From Casuarius casuarius (lineage: Eukaryota; Chordata; Aves; Casuariiformes; Casuariidae), in NCBI GenBank assembly GCA_003342895.1, contig PTFA01000028.1:5995828-6059827 (forward strand): a stretch of DNA of 64,000 nucleotides, in the 5' to 3' direction. The number at the start of each line of letters is the position of its first letter. Position 1 is the stretch's first letter. The position numbers and the translations under genes were made by a program. The notes under the pieces were generated by a model. It ran no database searches, was not told the DNA's origin, and saw nothing but the letters and a program-made list of their open reading frames with translations. Shown piece by piece: positions 11,701-39,959 of this stretch.

Positions 11701-12419
11701 GGCTCGGCGACGCGGTTGCCGATGTCGCCCAGGGCGGTGCGGGGGCGCAGCCCCGCCTTGGCGGCCGCCGGAGCCCCGCGCTTGGCGGCGGGCGCGCTGC
11801 TCTTCGNNNNNNNNNNNNNNNNNNNNNNNNNNNNNNNNNNNNNNNNNNNNNNNNNNNNNNNNNNNNNNNNNNNNNNNNNNNNNNNNNNNNNNNNNNNNNN
11901 NNNNNNNNNNNNNNNNNNNNNNNNNNNNNNNNNNNNNNNNNNNNNNNNNNNNNNNNNNNNNNNNNNNNNNNNNNNNNNNNNNNNNNNNNNNNNNNNNNNN
12001 NNNNNNNNNNNNNNNNNNNNNNNNNNNNNNNNNNNNNNNNNNNNNNNNNNNNNNNNNNNNNNNNNNNNNNNNNNNNNNNNNNNNNNNNNNNNNNNNNNNN
12101 NNNNNNNNNNNNNNNNNNNNNNNNNNNNNNNNNNNNNNNNNNNNNNNNNNNNNNNNNNNNNNNNNNNNNNNCTGCACCCCACGAGCAGGGAAAGGGTGGT
12201 GTTGGTCGTGGGGGGGGGCGACCTAGTAGGGCTGCACGGCCGCAGCCCACCCGCCCCACGAGGCGGCGGGGCCGGGGACACCCCGCAGGAGGCGGCAGGG
12301 CCGCAGCACCCCCCAGCGTAGAGCGATCGGCGGCCGAGCTGCGCCGCTCGGGGCCCGCTCCCCAGCGGGGGAAGGCCAGGCCAGGCCGCCGCACCTACCC
12401 GGGTGACCCTGAGCGCCAT
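8776..12419 (-). CDS. CCNB1: cyclin B1, 8 coding exons, exon 2 partly in a sequence gap
   Basis: Cyclin B1 binds and activates CDK1 at mitotic entry and is destroyed through APC/C. Coding exons on the minus strand: 12399-12419 (MALRVTR), exon 2 visible from 11806 to 11562, then 11254-11436, 10719-10877, 10079-10315, 9475-9615, 9126-9236, 8776-8886 (TAA). The destruction box RTALGDIGN is at 11715-11741. Exon 3 holds the cytoplasmic retention and export region ([15 protein letters not shown]). Exon 4 holds the cyclin-box MRAIL motif ([17 protein letters not shown]). Exon 5 holds [27 protein letters not shown] and METSGCAP match cyclin B1 rather than B2. All visible junctions are GT-AG and in phase; the exon 3 donor (gttggt) is weak. 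Roughly 28 residues after exon 1, judged against human, lie in the gap. The 3' part of exon 2 is Pro/Glu-rich, as in human. Confidence 0.95.
11807..12171. other. assembly gap (365 N) inside CCNB1
   Basis: A run of Ns that removes the start of CCNB1 exon 2. The base next to the gap on the right ends a pyrimidine-containing stretch followed by GTGCAG on the minus strand, a possible exon 2 acceptor. If the gap length were exact, exon 2 would be about 610 nt, far longer than needed, so the length may be an estimate or may hide an insertion. Confidence 0.98.
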
Positions 12420-12436
12420 GGCCGCGACGCCGAGCN

Positions 12437-12487
12437 GAGCCGAGGGGAGCGGAGCGGGAGCCGGAGCGGAGCCGAGGGGAGCNGAGC
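12437..12487. repeat. GC-rich direct repeat upstream of CCNB1
   Basis: A 19-base unit beginning GAGCCGAGGGGAGC occurs at 12437-12455 and again at 12469-12487, an offset of 32. Two single Ns in the array both align with G in the other copy, so they are probably unresolved Gs. It lies in the probable 5' UTR or core promoter, 18 bases upstream of the ATG. Confidence 0.6.
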
Positions 12488-12506
12488 CGGGCTGCGTCGC
12501 CGCACG

Positions 12507-12651
12507 TTTAAATCTCGCACGCGGCGCCGCTCATTGGCTGCCCGCTGCCGCCCCATTGGTCCTGCCTGCGCCCGCCCGAATGCGTTACCGCGGCGACCGG
12601 GACGTCGCTCCTCCGAGCGTTCGAAAAGGGGGCGGGGCCGCGGNGCACGTG
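12507..12651 (-). promoter_or_regulatory. CCNB1 promoter elements: CHR-like site, two CCAAT boxes, E-box
   Basis: Reading upstream from the gene, there is TTTAAA (12507-12512, a CHR variant), CCAAT boxes on the minus strand at 12533-12537 and 12555-12559, TTCGAA (12620-12625), a GGGGCGGGG box near 12630, and an E-box CACGTG (12646-12651). NF-Y CCAAT boxes plus CHR is the known layout of G2/M cyclin promoters, and human CCNB1 also has a USF E-box. The 22-base spacing of the CCAAT boxes is shorter than the usual 31-33. Elements are seen; function is inferred. Confidence 0.6.
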
Positions 12652-13068
12652 GCGGGCGGGGCTGCGCGCCGCAAGCTCGCGCGGCCGCCGCCGGCGCCCC
12701 CGCCCTGAGGGTCCCAGGCCGCGCTCTGCCGCTCCTGCTGCCGGCCGCAGGCCTCCAACGGCAGCCGGCGCGGCCCCGGCCCCGGCCCCCCGGAGGTGCG
12801 GTCCTGCTAGGACGCGCTGCGAAAATGAATTTGGGGCTGTTTGCCCCTGCGACCACCGCGGTTCGGGCGGGAGGCAGCCCGAGAGGCGCGAGGCTGCCTG
12901 CAGGCTCTCTGCCTAAACCAGCTCCTGCAGAAACAGCTTGTGAGGAAAGGCAGAGCTGTGAATTCACAAGCATTTTTTAAACATCTCCCTATGTACATCC
13001 CAATTAAGTTTTTCATCGAGGGAAGTCAAGATGCACTACATAAAATTAAAACATTCTTGAAAAATAAA

Positions 13069-13074
13069 TTTATT
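13069..13074 (-). terminator. distal polyadenylation signal of SLC30A5
   Basis: AATAAA on the minus strand, the last one before the CCNB1 CpG island. Other AATAAA hexamers closer to the stop codon lie at 13229-13234, 13671-13676, 13777-13782 and 15690-15695, so several 3' ends are possible. The choice of the distal site is inference. Confidence 0.45.
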
Positions 13075-14896
13075 TTTTTCTCATTTTATATACACATATT
13101 GCTTGCTGCCAAATGTACAATTCATAGCTGCAGTTTCAAAGATGAAACTGATTTAAAACAGAAGCATTTCACTGCAACTGTCTGCATACAGATCACNTGA
13201 CTAGAATAGGAACTTCCACACTGAAGTATTTATTAAAATATTTCAATTGGCCTATACTTGAAAAATTGCCCTTACAGCATTAGTTCTAATAGATCATGTG
13301 GGGAAGCCTGAAGCCAGATAACAGCTTTTGTTAAATTAACATAAGGAAGACTATGTTTACTGCAGTTGTCTGTTCCTGTCAAGATCACCTGGACAACATT
13401 GTGCACGTGTTGGGTAAAACAAGAAAAGTGCTGAACACGTGCTGAGACGCAGGCTAGCACTTCCACGGCAGGTAACCATGTCACATAGCTGATCCTCACT
13501 GAGGAAACACAATCCTCTAACGCGCGCCCAGCTACTCTCATTTGTTTTCGGTCCTGTTGCTTGGGGCTCAACTGGAAAATCCACATTTGCTTAGAGAAAG
13601 CTGTGACAGGTATTAAGGGTTTTCAATTATGTTAAGCTAAATTGATTTGAAAAGAAAAATCACTACCCTTTTTATTTACCTACCAAGATTGGGTTAATGC
13701 TCAGTTGGGTAAGATATTGCCAGCTCTGGTTGAACCACCTCAAACATGAGTGGCAAACATAAATATTAACCAAAGCTTTATTGTTTGGGAAAAAAAAAAA
13801 GGTTTAATAAACTGAAAGATCATTCTTCTTATAATTGCAGCACTGTTATCCAACTGACCTGAGCCTTCTGGAGGTGGGCAGGCAAGCAAACTGCTGCAAA
13901 AGCCATTAGTTTCCACTGCAAATAATTTTCTTTTCCCAGGGCAACCTCCTACAGCAGGTACATTGTACAAGCTGAATATGCGTTAACATCAGCAGGTCAA
14001 GCAATATGCTTTCTAGTTCTCATACTGCTACTGCTGAGATATTCTGCTGGTTCTGCAGTGCCAGCTTGAGAAATAAGGTGCTAAAAAGGGACTTACAGTG
14101 ATCAATTCAGAATGTATAAGTCACCTGAAAGCAATGCAACTTTTAGAAGCTTTTGACCACAGTCAATCTGTTTTTTTTTTTTTTCTTCTCCTTTAAGTCA
14201 GCCAGTCCTGCACTTCAGAAATTTTAATACAGCACTAGGGGAAGAGAATGGAATGAAAAGTTAACAGATACATAAGAAATTCTACAGTTTGTATAAACAG
14301 TCATCACAAGAGAAGCAGAATTGCTAAAGGACATTTCAAAATGCATCTCTGCTTAATATGATCTGATAAGGTAACTCCTGTATCACTCTATGCTGAACTC
14401 CACTAGCATCAATTCAGGTATCTATCCTGAATAATGGAACAAGAAAATATGACAGAGTAAGACTACTATGATATATGGAATGATGGAANGTACTCATTCT
14501 TGCTAGCCACTGAATTGATTGCTGAATTACAAGGAAAATACTTAAAGGTTTTCAAACNGGTAGAACAACAGATGAGCACAGGAAGACAGATTAACAGATG
14601 TAAGGATAACTACCTCCGAAGACATATGTTGTTTTTGTTCAGTTAACAGGTTCTCCCTAAAGATAGAGATTGTCTTCTCCGCAAGTATTTAGATTCCAAC
14701 ATACATAATTCTTTCTCAAATGCTCCTTTTCTCTTTTCAAAAAAGAAGTCTCAATTTACAATTTGCTGCAATAACTTGTCAAGTCCCAGACTGCTTACAC
14801 AGTTTAGCATTCTAAATCTGGAGTATTTCCTTAGGTAGTACACAAAGGCAAAATTAAGTACAGTAGATCTGCAGCTGTATTATGGCACAGTTTGAG

Positions 14897-14927
<31 letters not shown>

Positions 14928-16157
14928 CCCAGATCAGGGATGCCCGTTATCTATCCAGAATAGCAAGTTTCTTTTCTTTTTGCCTAGCCACTCATTCAGC
15001 TGCTTCAGCTGATAGCGGATCTTGAACAAGTCAAGAGAAAAATCCTCTAACAAACTGAACAGCATTTTAGTAACGAGCAAGCTGCAAATAGTAAAGATTT
15101 CACTGCCAGGTCACTCAGCTGCTCTCCAGTTACTCTCCTAAATCTATTAACTTCCAAAGTAAAACAGATTTTGGCACAATTGAAAGTCACAGAATACTTA
15201 ATTATCACAAAAAAAATCTGTAAATACGAAGTCCATCCAATTAGCTATTCTATAGGGGAAAAAACACATGCAAGTGACAGAATATTCTGTCTTGAAGAGG
15301 TAAAGTTTAGCTGGATCAATGAAAGTGGATGCTTACTGGTGAATTACTTTATGCTTTAAACTATTGCATTTTCAGTTAGCCATACAAAAAGTACAAAATA
15401 GTTGTTTTACACAGTGTTTTTTTGACTAAGTCTGTCCAGGAAACACAAACAAAAACAGTACAAGAAAAGAAAAGCACCTGCCATTCTTATTTCTTCCCAT
15501 TACTCACTGTTAATACAAGTGGTGGATTTTTATCCTTAAAAATTAGTTTGAGATAAATTAGAATGGTAACATCTATTTGCTTTGATGCAGTGAATTTAAG
15601 TTTAGAAACCAGTTTTATATGCAGATGTAATATAAAAACTGTGTATTTCTATTCCTATAAAACAAAGTCTGCAAAAAAACTTCATATTGTTTATTTTTTA
15701 CTCCCCATAACAAACATGTAAATTTTTTTTAATTCAAAGTCTTCAAGCTACATTTGAATGAAAAAAAAGTTTTCACTTGATTCTGTTTCTATTGCAACCT
15801 AAATTATTTCCATTTCCCATAGCAAAGGAAATTATAATCATGATGTTCCATACTTACGAGAAAGTATGGAATATATCTGTGCTCATCCACAAGTTGCAAG
15901 ATTTCTGTTTAATAAACACCAAGTACAGTATTTAAGATTCCCATTATTTCCACATATACAGCAAATATTCTAGTCCATCTTACTTCTTTTATAAAAGCAT
16001 CTTGATCCAATTTTAATAAAGATATTATGTTTAAAAAATTCATATATATAGTACATTTGTTTCTGTACATGTATGTGCAAGTTCCTGTGACAAAAAAATA
16101 CAAATATGGAATCCTACAGCTTCACTTTTTACATCCTCTCTAGCGAACAGTTTCTTA
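13075..16157 (-). other. SLC30A5: SLC30A5 3' untranslated region (up to about 3.1 kb)
   Basis: AT-rich sequence without recognisable coding content between the SLC30A5 stop codon and the distal polyadenylation signal. If the signal at 15690 were used, the UTR would be only about 0.5 kb. It contains a 26-base A run on the transcribed strand at 14922-14897. A separate gene here cannot be excluded, but none is seen. Confidence 0.45.
14897..14922. repeat. 26-base T homopolymer (A run on the SLC30A5 strand)
   Basis: An uninterrupted run of 26 T on the plus strand, followed by five A. In an SLC30A5 transcript it would be an internal oligo-A tract, liable to oligo-dT mispriming. It may be the tail of an old retrocopy, but I recognise no element next to it. 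Confidence 0.8.
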
Positions 16158-34301
<18,144 letters not shown>

Positions 34302-34382
34302 GCCGCGGCAGCGGGGAGGGACGCGGGGGGACCCTCAGGAGCCGCCTCGGCCGCCTCCCCCGCCGCGGGGGCGCCTCATCCT

Positions 34383-34683
34383 NNNNNNNNNNNNNNNNNN
34401 NNNNNNNNNNNNNNNNNNNNNNNNNNNNNNNNNNNNNNNNNNNNNNNNNNNNNNNNNNNNNNNNNNNNNNNNNNNNNNNNNNNNNNNNNNNNNNNNNNNN
34501 NNNNNNNNNNNNNNNNNNNNNNNNNNNNNNNNNNNNNNNNNNNNNNNNNNNNNNNNNNNNNNNNNNNNNNNNNNNNNNNNNNNNNNNNNNNNNNNNNNNN
34601 NNNNNNNNNNNNNNNNNNNNNNNNNNNNNNNNNNNNNNNNNNNNNNNNNNNNNNNNNNNNNNNNNNNNNNNNNNNNNNNNNNN
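34383..34683. other. assembly gap (301 N) at the SLC30A5 promoter
   Basis: A run of Ns 82 bases upstream of the SLC30A5 ATG. The right edge opens with about four tandem CCTGG pentamers (34684-34703), so a simple repeat probably helped break the assembly. The 5' UTR and transcription start may be inside. Confidence 0.98.
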
Positions 34684-34867
34684 GGCCTGGCCTGGCCTGG
34701 CCTCGGCCCCTCGTGGGGGTCCCCGTCGCCATGCGCGGAGACCAGCTCCGGCTGCAGCTCCGTTTTGGGGCTCGTCCCGTCACGGCAGAGCGTCCCCAGG
34801 CGTTGTCCCGACGCGCAGCGCGGCGCCTGCGGGCGGTGAACGGCGGGGGTGCGTGGGAGGGCCCGCG

Positions 34868-34915
34868 GCGTCGCCCCCGGCTCGTCCCGTGGCGTCGCCC
34901 CCCGCTCGTCCCGTG
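34868..34915. repeat. 24-base tandem duplication in the CpG island
   Basis: Two adjacent 24-base units (34868-34891 and 34892-34915), each reading GCGTCGCCCCC-CTCGTCCCGTG with one mismatch. It lies upstream of SLC30A5 in the divergent side of its CpG island. Confidence 0.8.
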
Positions 34916-35454
34916 GCGGAAACCTGCCCCCGCGCTGGCCGGAGCAGGGCCCCGCCGCCCCGGCCTGGCGGAGTTGGGCTGCCCTGTGCTNCCGATGGCC
35001 TCGTGCCTTCTGGTCCGCTTTTATGTGTGCAAGTGCTTTTTTGCCACTGGGGCTTCCTATTGCTTGTCACGCAGCTACTGCAGCCCCGTGCTTTAGGCTT
35101 AAATACCGAAATGCCGAATTAAATTTCTCCCTCGTGTGTGGCCATCAGCCCGCTCCACCGACTGGTCGACGATGCCGCAGACAGCCCGTGCTGGGGCGCC
35201 CGGTGCTGCGTGCTCGCGCTTGGGACGTGCAGCCACCTCCACGGGCACTGTGGCCAGCCGCCGGAGCGGGCGGCCCCGCTGGCACGTCCTGCTCTGACAG
35301 TCGGCCGGGATGGCATTACCCACCAAAGGGTGAGCTCCTGCACTGCTCTCTAGCAGGCTCGGTCCCTGCTTCTTGGCAGCTTGGCAACTGCAAAGGTTTT
35401 TACAGGATTCTTCATTTTTTATTCCGAGAACCAGCCTTACTGCAGCTTGTGTGA

Positions 35455-38400
35455 ACCGAGTAAAAGCACAAGTTGCTCACTGATAGAGTATAACTCGAGC
35501 AAAACATTTTGCTTTAGTTTGGAAGAAAGGATGATTTTTGGTCTGTACTGAAGGGGAGCCCTTTATTTCTGCTCTGGTTTCTCTCCTCGCTGCCCCATGT
35601 TCTGGGTACAGACTGGCGGGGAGCAGAAGTCAGCAGGAGCCACAGATCTTTGCCTCGGTTGTCTGCAGCAATCAGGCTACATGAGGAAAAAAGGTGTTGA
35701 TGGAGAAACTGTCTTTGAATCTGAGAGTTAACACCCTAAATAGATTTTAAATATCAAAGAGGAAACGCTTCCAAGAAGTACTGCTAGTAGCAATGAGAAG
35801 AATTTCTAGAATGATTAATCTGATAAAAGTACAGATACGTGAAGCTAAACACTAGATCGAGTTCTCCTTTCCTTTGTTTACAAGATTAGCCATTTAATTT
35901 AAACATATTGATCAAAAAGGTTTCATCATCTATCTAGCTCATTTTTTCAAGTATTGCAATGGAGTGCTAGAAATAGTCTGTCTCCAGCAGTACAGCTTAA
36001 ATAATATTAGGTGAGTTTAAAATAGCAGGCAACAATTAATAGTCATTCTTGCAATAATGATGGAGGTGTCAGCCTTAGACCAGATGAAGGATTAGACTAT
36101 GTTTTTTGGGCCGTGGTCTTTCTGGGTGGGATTCAGCTGCCTGTACAGAGGCATCTGCCATGTGCCATCAGCCCTCCCTAAAGCATCTTGGTTGGGCCTC
36201 AACTGCAGGTCCAGCAAGACGTATGTCTCCCATAGGTCCTATGTTATATCTGCCGTTTCCATGAGTATGTCTTGGATACATAGGGTATTTCAAGTGGCAC
36301 TGGATTAAGCGTAGTCCCTATGTTTACAAGACTGAATAGAGCTCTGAAAGTCAAGTTCCTATTATCTTGCTGTGAAAATATATGTCCTTTGCCTTACGGT
36401 AAGTTGTACTATAGGGCCACCCAGGTGACTCTTAAGGGAACTGCAATTTAAAAGTCAAGATCATCATTCCCAAATCTTGACATTTCAGCCTCTAAAATCT
36501 CAGCTTCAGATTCAAAGATGGCTGATGCATTTTTCTTATACATGATTCTTTATACCTGACAAACACTAAAGTGAAGAAAGAAATCAGACTTCTTGTGTGC
36601 AAGCATACAGACCAAGAGTGAAACTTGGATTTAAAAATGATAAAATGTGGCACATATATCATACAGAGAGGTTTGCTAGAGATTTGTTGTGACTTTTGCT
36701 TTCACAATCCTTACTTAGATTTTTGCTTTTCCTTTTGATGTCCTTTAAAGAAAGCATGTTTGTCCTTAAACGTAGCCATGATATATGTTGCCTGCCCTAT
36801 CATATTTTCATATGGTGTATGATGCAGTAAAGTAAGAATCCCCCAGGGCTCAGCAGGTTTAAGAATTCCCAGTGCCCTGAAAATGTGACTGTATTGTACC
36901 ATTTGACATTGGAACTATATTACAGCTGTGCTCACTAATAAAATGATATATACCAATACCTCTCATTTTTGAAGGACACTGTGCTAACAGGAACCTGATG
37001 GAAGACATAGCAATAATCTGATGCAATATATTATCACCTCTCTCCATCTGAACAAGTTAGTCAATATATAGAGGCTTGCCAGTTGTTTCCATTAGGAGAG
37101 ATTTGCTGTGGACATGTATTTCTTTGCTGCAGTCCTGTTTACTTATGTAGGATGTACAAGGCCTTATTCTCCTGACCTTTCTAAGAATCAAGCAACAGAG
37201 GAGAATTTCTCTGCTCACAGCTCCAAGCCTCTAAGCACACCCACCAAAAATACTCTTTTTCTGCCTTTTCTCAGGATCATTGCGACATATTCTTCATTGG
37301 TTATCTCTTCATTTTTCCTTGCACTTCAACATAGTCTGATGTACTCCTAGCTTGTTAGATGAATTTCTAATTACACAGTATGCTGGGATCAGAATTTTCT
37401 ATGTAAGACCTATCAGTTGAACTGGAAACTACTTCCACGGACGTCGCATCTGGTAGTTCCATGGCTGAAGGAGAAGTGTTTGCACATGTGCCTTGCAAGT
37501 TGCCTGGGCACATTTGTTTTTTTGAATAACCAGTTCTTTTCTCTCCCAGCTATGGTAGTGGCTACAATTAGCCTCCCTCCCTTGATGGCCCTGCTGTTCG
37601 TACAAGGAATCAGCATAACCATAGTTGAACCCAGGTACTCGAACTTGTTTTTGCTTGTGAAACCATTATACGGCTGTTTCTTCAGCCACTTCTCAGGATT
37701 TTCTGACAATGGCCAGGAAGGTGGGAAGTTCTCCACAGCACTGAGTTTTGATATTTATCCAGAATGAAATGTCTGTGATGCCCAGTGAGTTTGACTCAAC
37801 CTCCAGCATAACAATGCAGTCTCCACACGGAGATCTCTTCACCCACAGATAAAACAGAGGGACATCGTGAGTGAAACACAAAGTGTGTAACAGTTTATAG
37901 AGATGATACATAAGAATACGGGGGACAAAAATATCCAGTGTAAACTAGTGGGGAAATTGAGGCAGCAGGTTGGAAATACCCAAACTGTGAGTCAACAGCT
38001 TTGCTCCAGCCATGTCTTAAGCTCCCTCATCTTGGGACAACCTGATGCATGATTTTGGTCCTTAGCTCAGTACTGAGGCAGGGAAAAGAGATCACAGAAA
38101 TCAANTGGTAAGTGAACGAAGGGTGGAATAGGGAATGAATGGCGCGGTGAAAGGGATATGGGTCACGTATCTCTCAGGGAAGCGACTGTGAGAAGAAGAG
38201 GGACTGTAGCTACTGGCCTTGCCTACTTTNAAGTCTGCTCCTGCTGGCATCGTGTATTGAATGAGTCTCAGCAATGGCCAGTTGCATCTTAGATTTCTTC
38301 TAAGTAATAATGTAGAGTAGCCTTTAACTGGCAAGAGGTGAAGGGATGAGAGCACAGAGGAATATTCCTGCTGGAAAATTAAAACCTCAGGATTTCACTG

Positions 38401-38990
38401 TACAGNAACACACACACACACGACTTGCAGACCTGTAACTTGTTGCCAGTGCAGATGGCAGCCTATTTGAGGAAATGCAGGCTCTGTCATTTCAGCTACT
38501 TTTTGAAAAGCCCTTAAAAGTTTAAACTACAGGTCCTGACATCCCCTGAAGTCCATAAATCAGAACAGAAGACATCAATACGTTTGTAGGCAAGAAAAAA
38601 GATACTTGCATACATGCCATATGCACTATGTCCAGAAGAGGGAGATGTTGGCAAACAGCTCAGGGGAGAGTGCTGTCAACCTGAAAAAGCTTTGGACTCT
38701 TGGCAGGAATGGGTGAATGGTCCAGGAACTGAGCAGGAAAACAAAGTGCCGCGGGAGCTGGCAGAGAGGAAGAGTCGACCTGCTGGATCAGAGCCATGCA
38801 GATGGGGAAAGAAAGAGAAAAGACTAGAGAGGCACAGGGGAGAGTTTTCTGGGACCAAAACTGGGAGAAAAACCCACACAGTCCTCCAATACAATAGAGG
38901 GGTGAGTTAAATGACAGCATTGCAAAGACAAGGGGATGCAGGAGTGGATCCATGACACTTTTTAAGGATGGGAATACATGGCTTGGTGGG
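35455..38990. other. intergenic region, no gene recognised
   Basis: The longest open frames (116 codons at 37417-37767 plus, 107 at 37413-37736 minus) overlap on opposite strands and resemble no family I know. A short CA repeat lies at about 38408-38421. The upstream neighbour of SLC30A5 in human, PIK3R1, is far away, consistent with a gene-poor interval. Confidence 0.6.
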
Positions 38991-39089
38991 GCATGAGGAC
39001 ACGGAGTTCTTGGGCTTTTGAAAGGTCTCTGATTTAAGCCTAAAAAGCATGCAGAAATGCTGAGAAAATCAAGTCATTAAAATATGTCT
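38991..39089 (+). repeat. 99-bp perfect direct repeat, copy 1
   Basis: This segment is identical over 99 bases to 39861-39959, exactly 870 bases downstream and in the same orientation. Flanking bases differ on both sides. I do not recognise it as a transposon end or LTR. Identity without a single mismatch implies recent duplication, gene conversion, or an assembly join error. Confidence 0.95.
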
Positions 39090-39860
39090 GAGCCCTGTGT
39101 TGTGCTGGACTCCAGGTTCACACAGGTCCCCCCTGCCCCCCCCAGCTCTGCTGCAGCACGTGTCTCGAGCACTCGTGTCTGGCAGCTTCTCCTTGGCTGC
39201 TGGTGGTGCCAGGGGCCTGGGGCTGGAGGGGCAGCAGGGCACCCCTGCCAAGGCTGTGCACCCTGGCAGCACCCTGGCTCCAAGGAGCCCTCCTGAGGGA
39301 CAAGTTTTTCTGCTACATTGGCTGCTCCTGCTTTACGATCCTGTGCGTGCAGAAGCATACCTGGGATGTGACCTTACATGTATGTGGACCTGTCCTGTGA
39401 TCCTGACATACTGGAAATCCATGCCTGGCTTGTCAGTCTTGTGTGTGGGTATTTGGTTTGGCTGAGAGGCGTCTTTGTGTCAGCCCATAAACTCTATGCG
39501 TGAAAATATTTCTCCATTAGGTGTGAAAATAGACATTATTATACCCCAGCAAGGTCAATGTGAGGGCTTTTAAACTTAGATGCTCAAATATTCCAGTGGA
39601 ACACCACTGCACAAAGATGGCTACTACCCTTCTGTAAAGGCAAGAGGGGAGTAACTAAAAAACAGACAAAAATGGAGAGGAAAAAACACCTGGTGAAATT
39701 GGTTAGGATCCTTCGGGGAATGGTGAAAATAAATACTGTTAGCCAGAACAGGGTAGGAGTGTGGCTTATCTGCACGGCCAGCTGAAAGAGAGAGAAACTA
39801 ATGGCTCAGAAAGAATAGACACAGACCCAGAGACTTTGTGACTGAAAAAAGAAGCCACAT
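39090..39860. other. 771-bp segment bracketed by the 99-bp repeats
   Basis: The first half is GC-rich, with open frames on both strands; the longest is 122 codons at 39097-39465 plus and has no recognisable domain. The second half is AT-rich. No terminal inverted repeats, poly-A tail or gene similarity were seen. It may be one unit of a partial tandem duplication or an insertion between repeated sequence. Confidence 0.5.
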
Positions 39861-39959
39861 GCATGAGGACACGGAGTTCTTGGGCTTTTGAAAGGTCTCT
39901 GATTTAAGCCTAAAAAGCATGCAGAAATGCTGAGAAAATCAAGTCATTAAAATATGTCT
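39861..39959 (+). repeat. 99-bp perfect direct repeat, copy 2
   Basis: Second identical copy of the 38991-39089 segment. The sequence to its left (ending CCACAT) and right (beginning AAACATC) differs from the flanks of copy 1, fixing the repeat limits at 99 bases. Confidence 0.95.

Larger units (their letters stand above)
11400..12830 (-). promoter_or_regulatory. CpG island over CCNB1 exons 1-2 and promoter
   Basis: GC and CpG density is very high on both sides of the assembly gap, from exon 3 through the promoter, and falls off by about 12,850-12,980. Such GC-rich sequence probably caused the gap. Long open frames on both strands, one running straight through the Ns, are artefacts of this composition. 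Confidence 0.7.

Noticed and set aside
11418..12980. 520-codon plus-strand open frame across the CCNB1 CpG island
   Set aside because: It runs through 365 Ns and lies antisense to clear CCNB1 exons; lack of stops comes from GC richness and the gap.
37413..37911. Opposed open frames of about 110 codons, considered as a retroviral or retrogene fragment
   Set aside because: Neither frame shows a motif I can tie to a gag, pol or cellular gene, and no LTR, poly-A or terminal repeats were found nearby.
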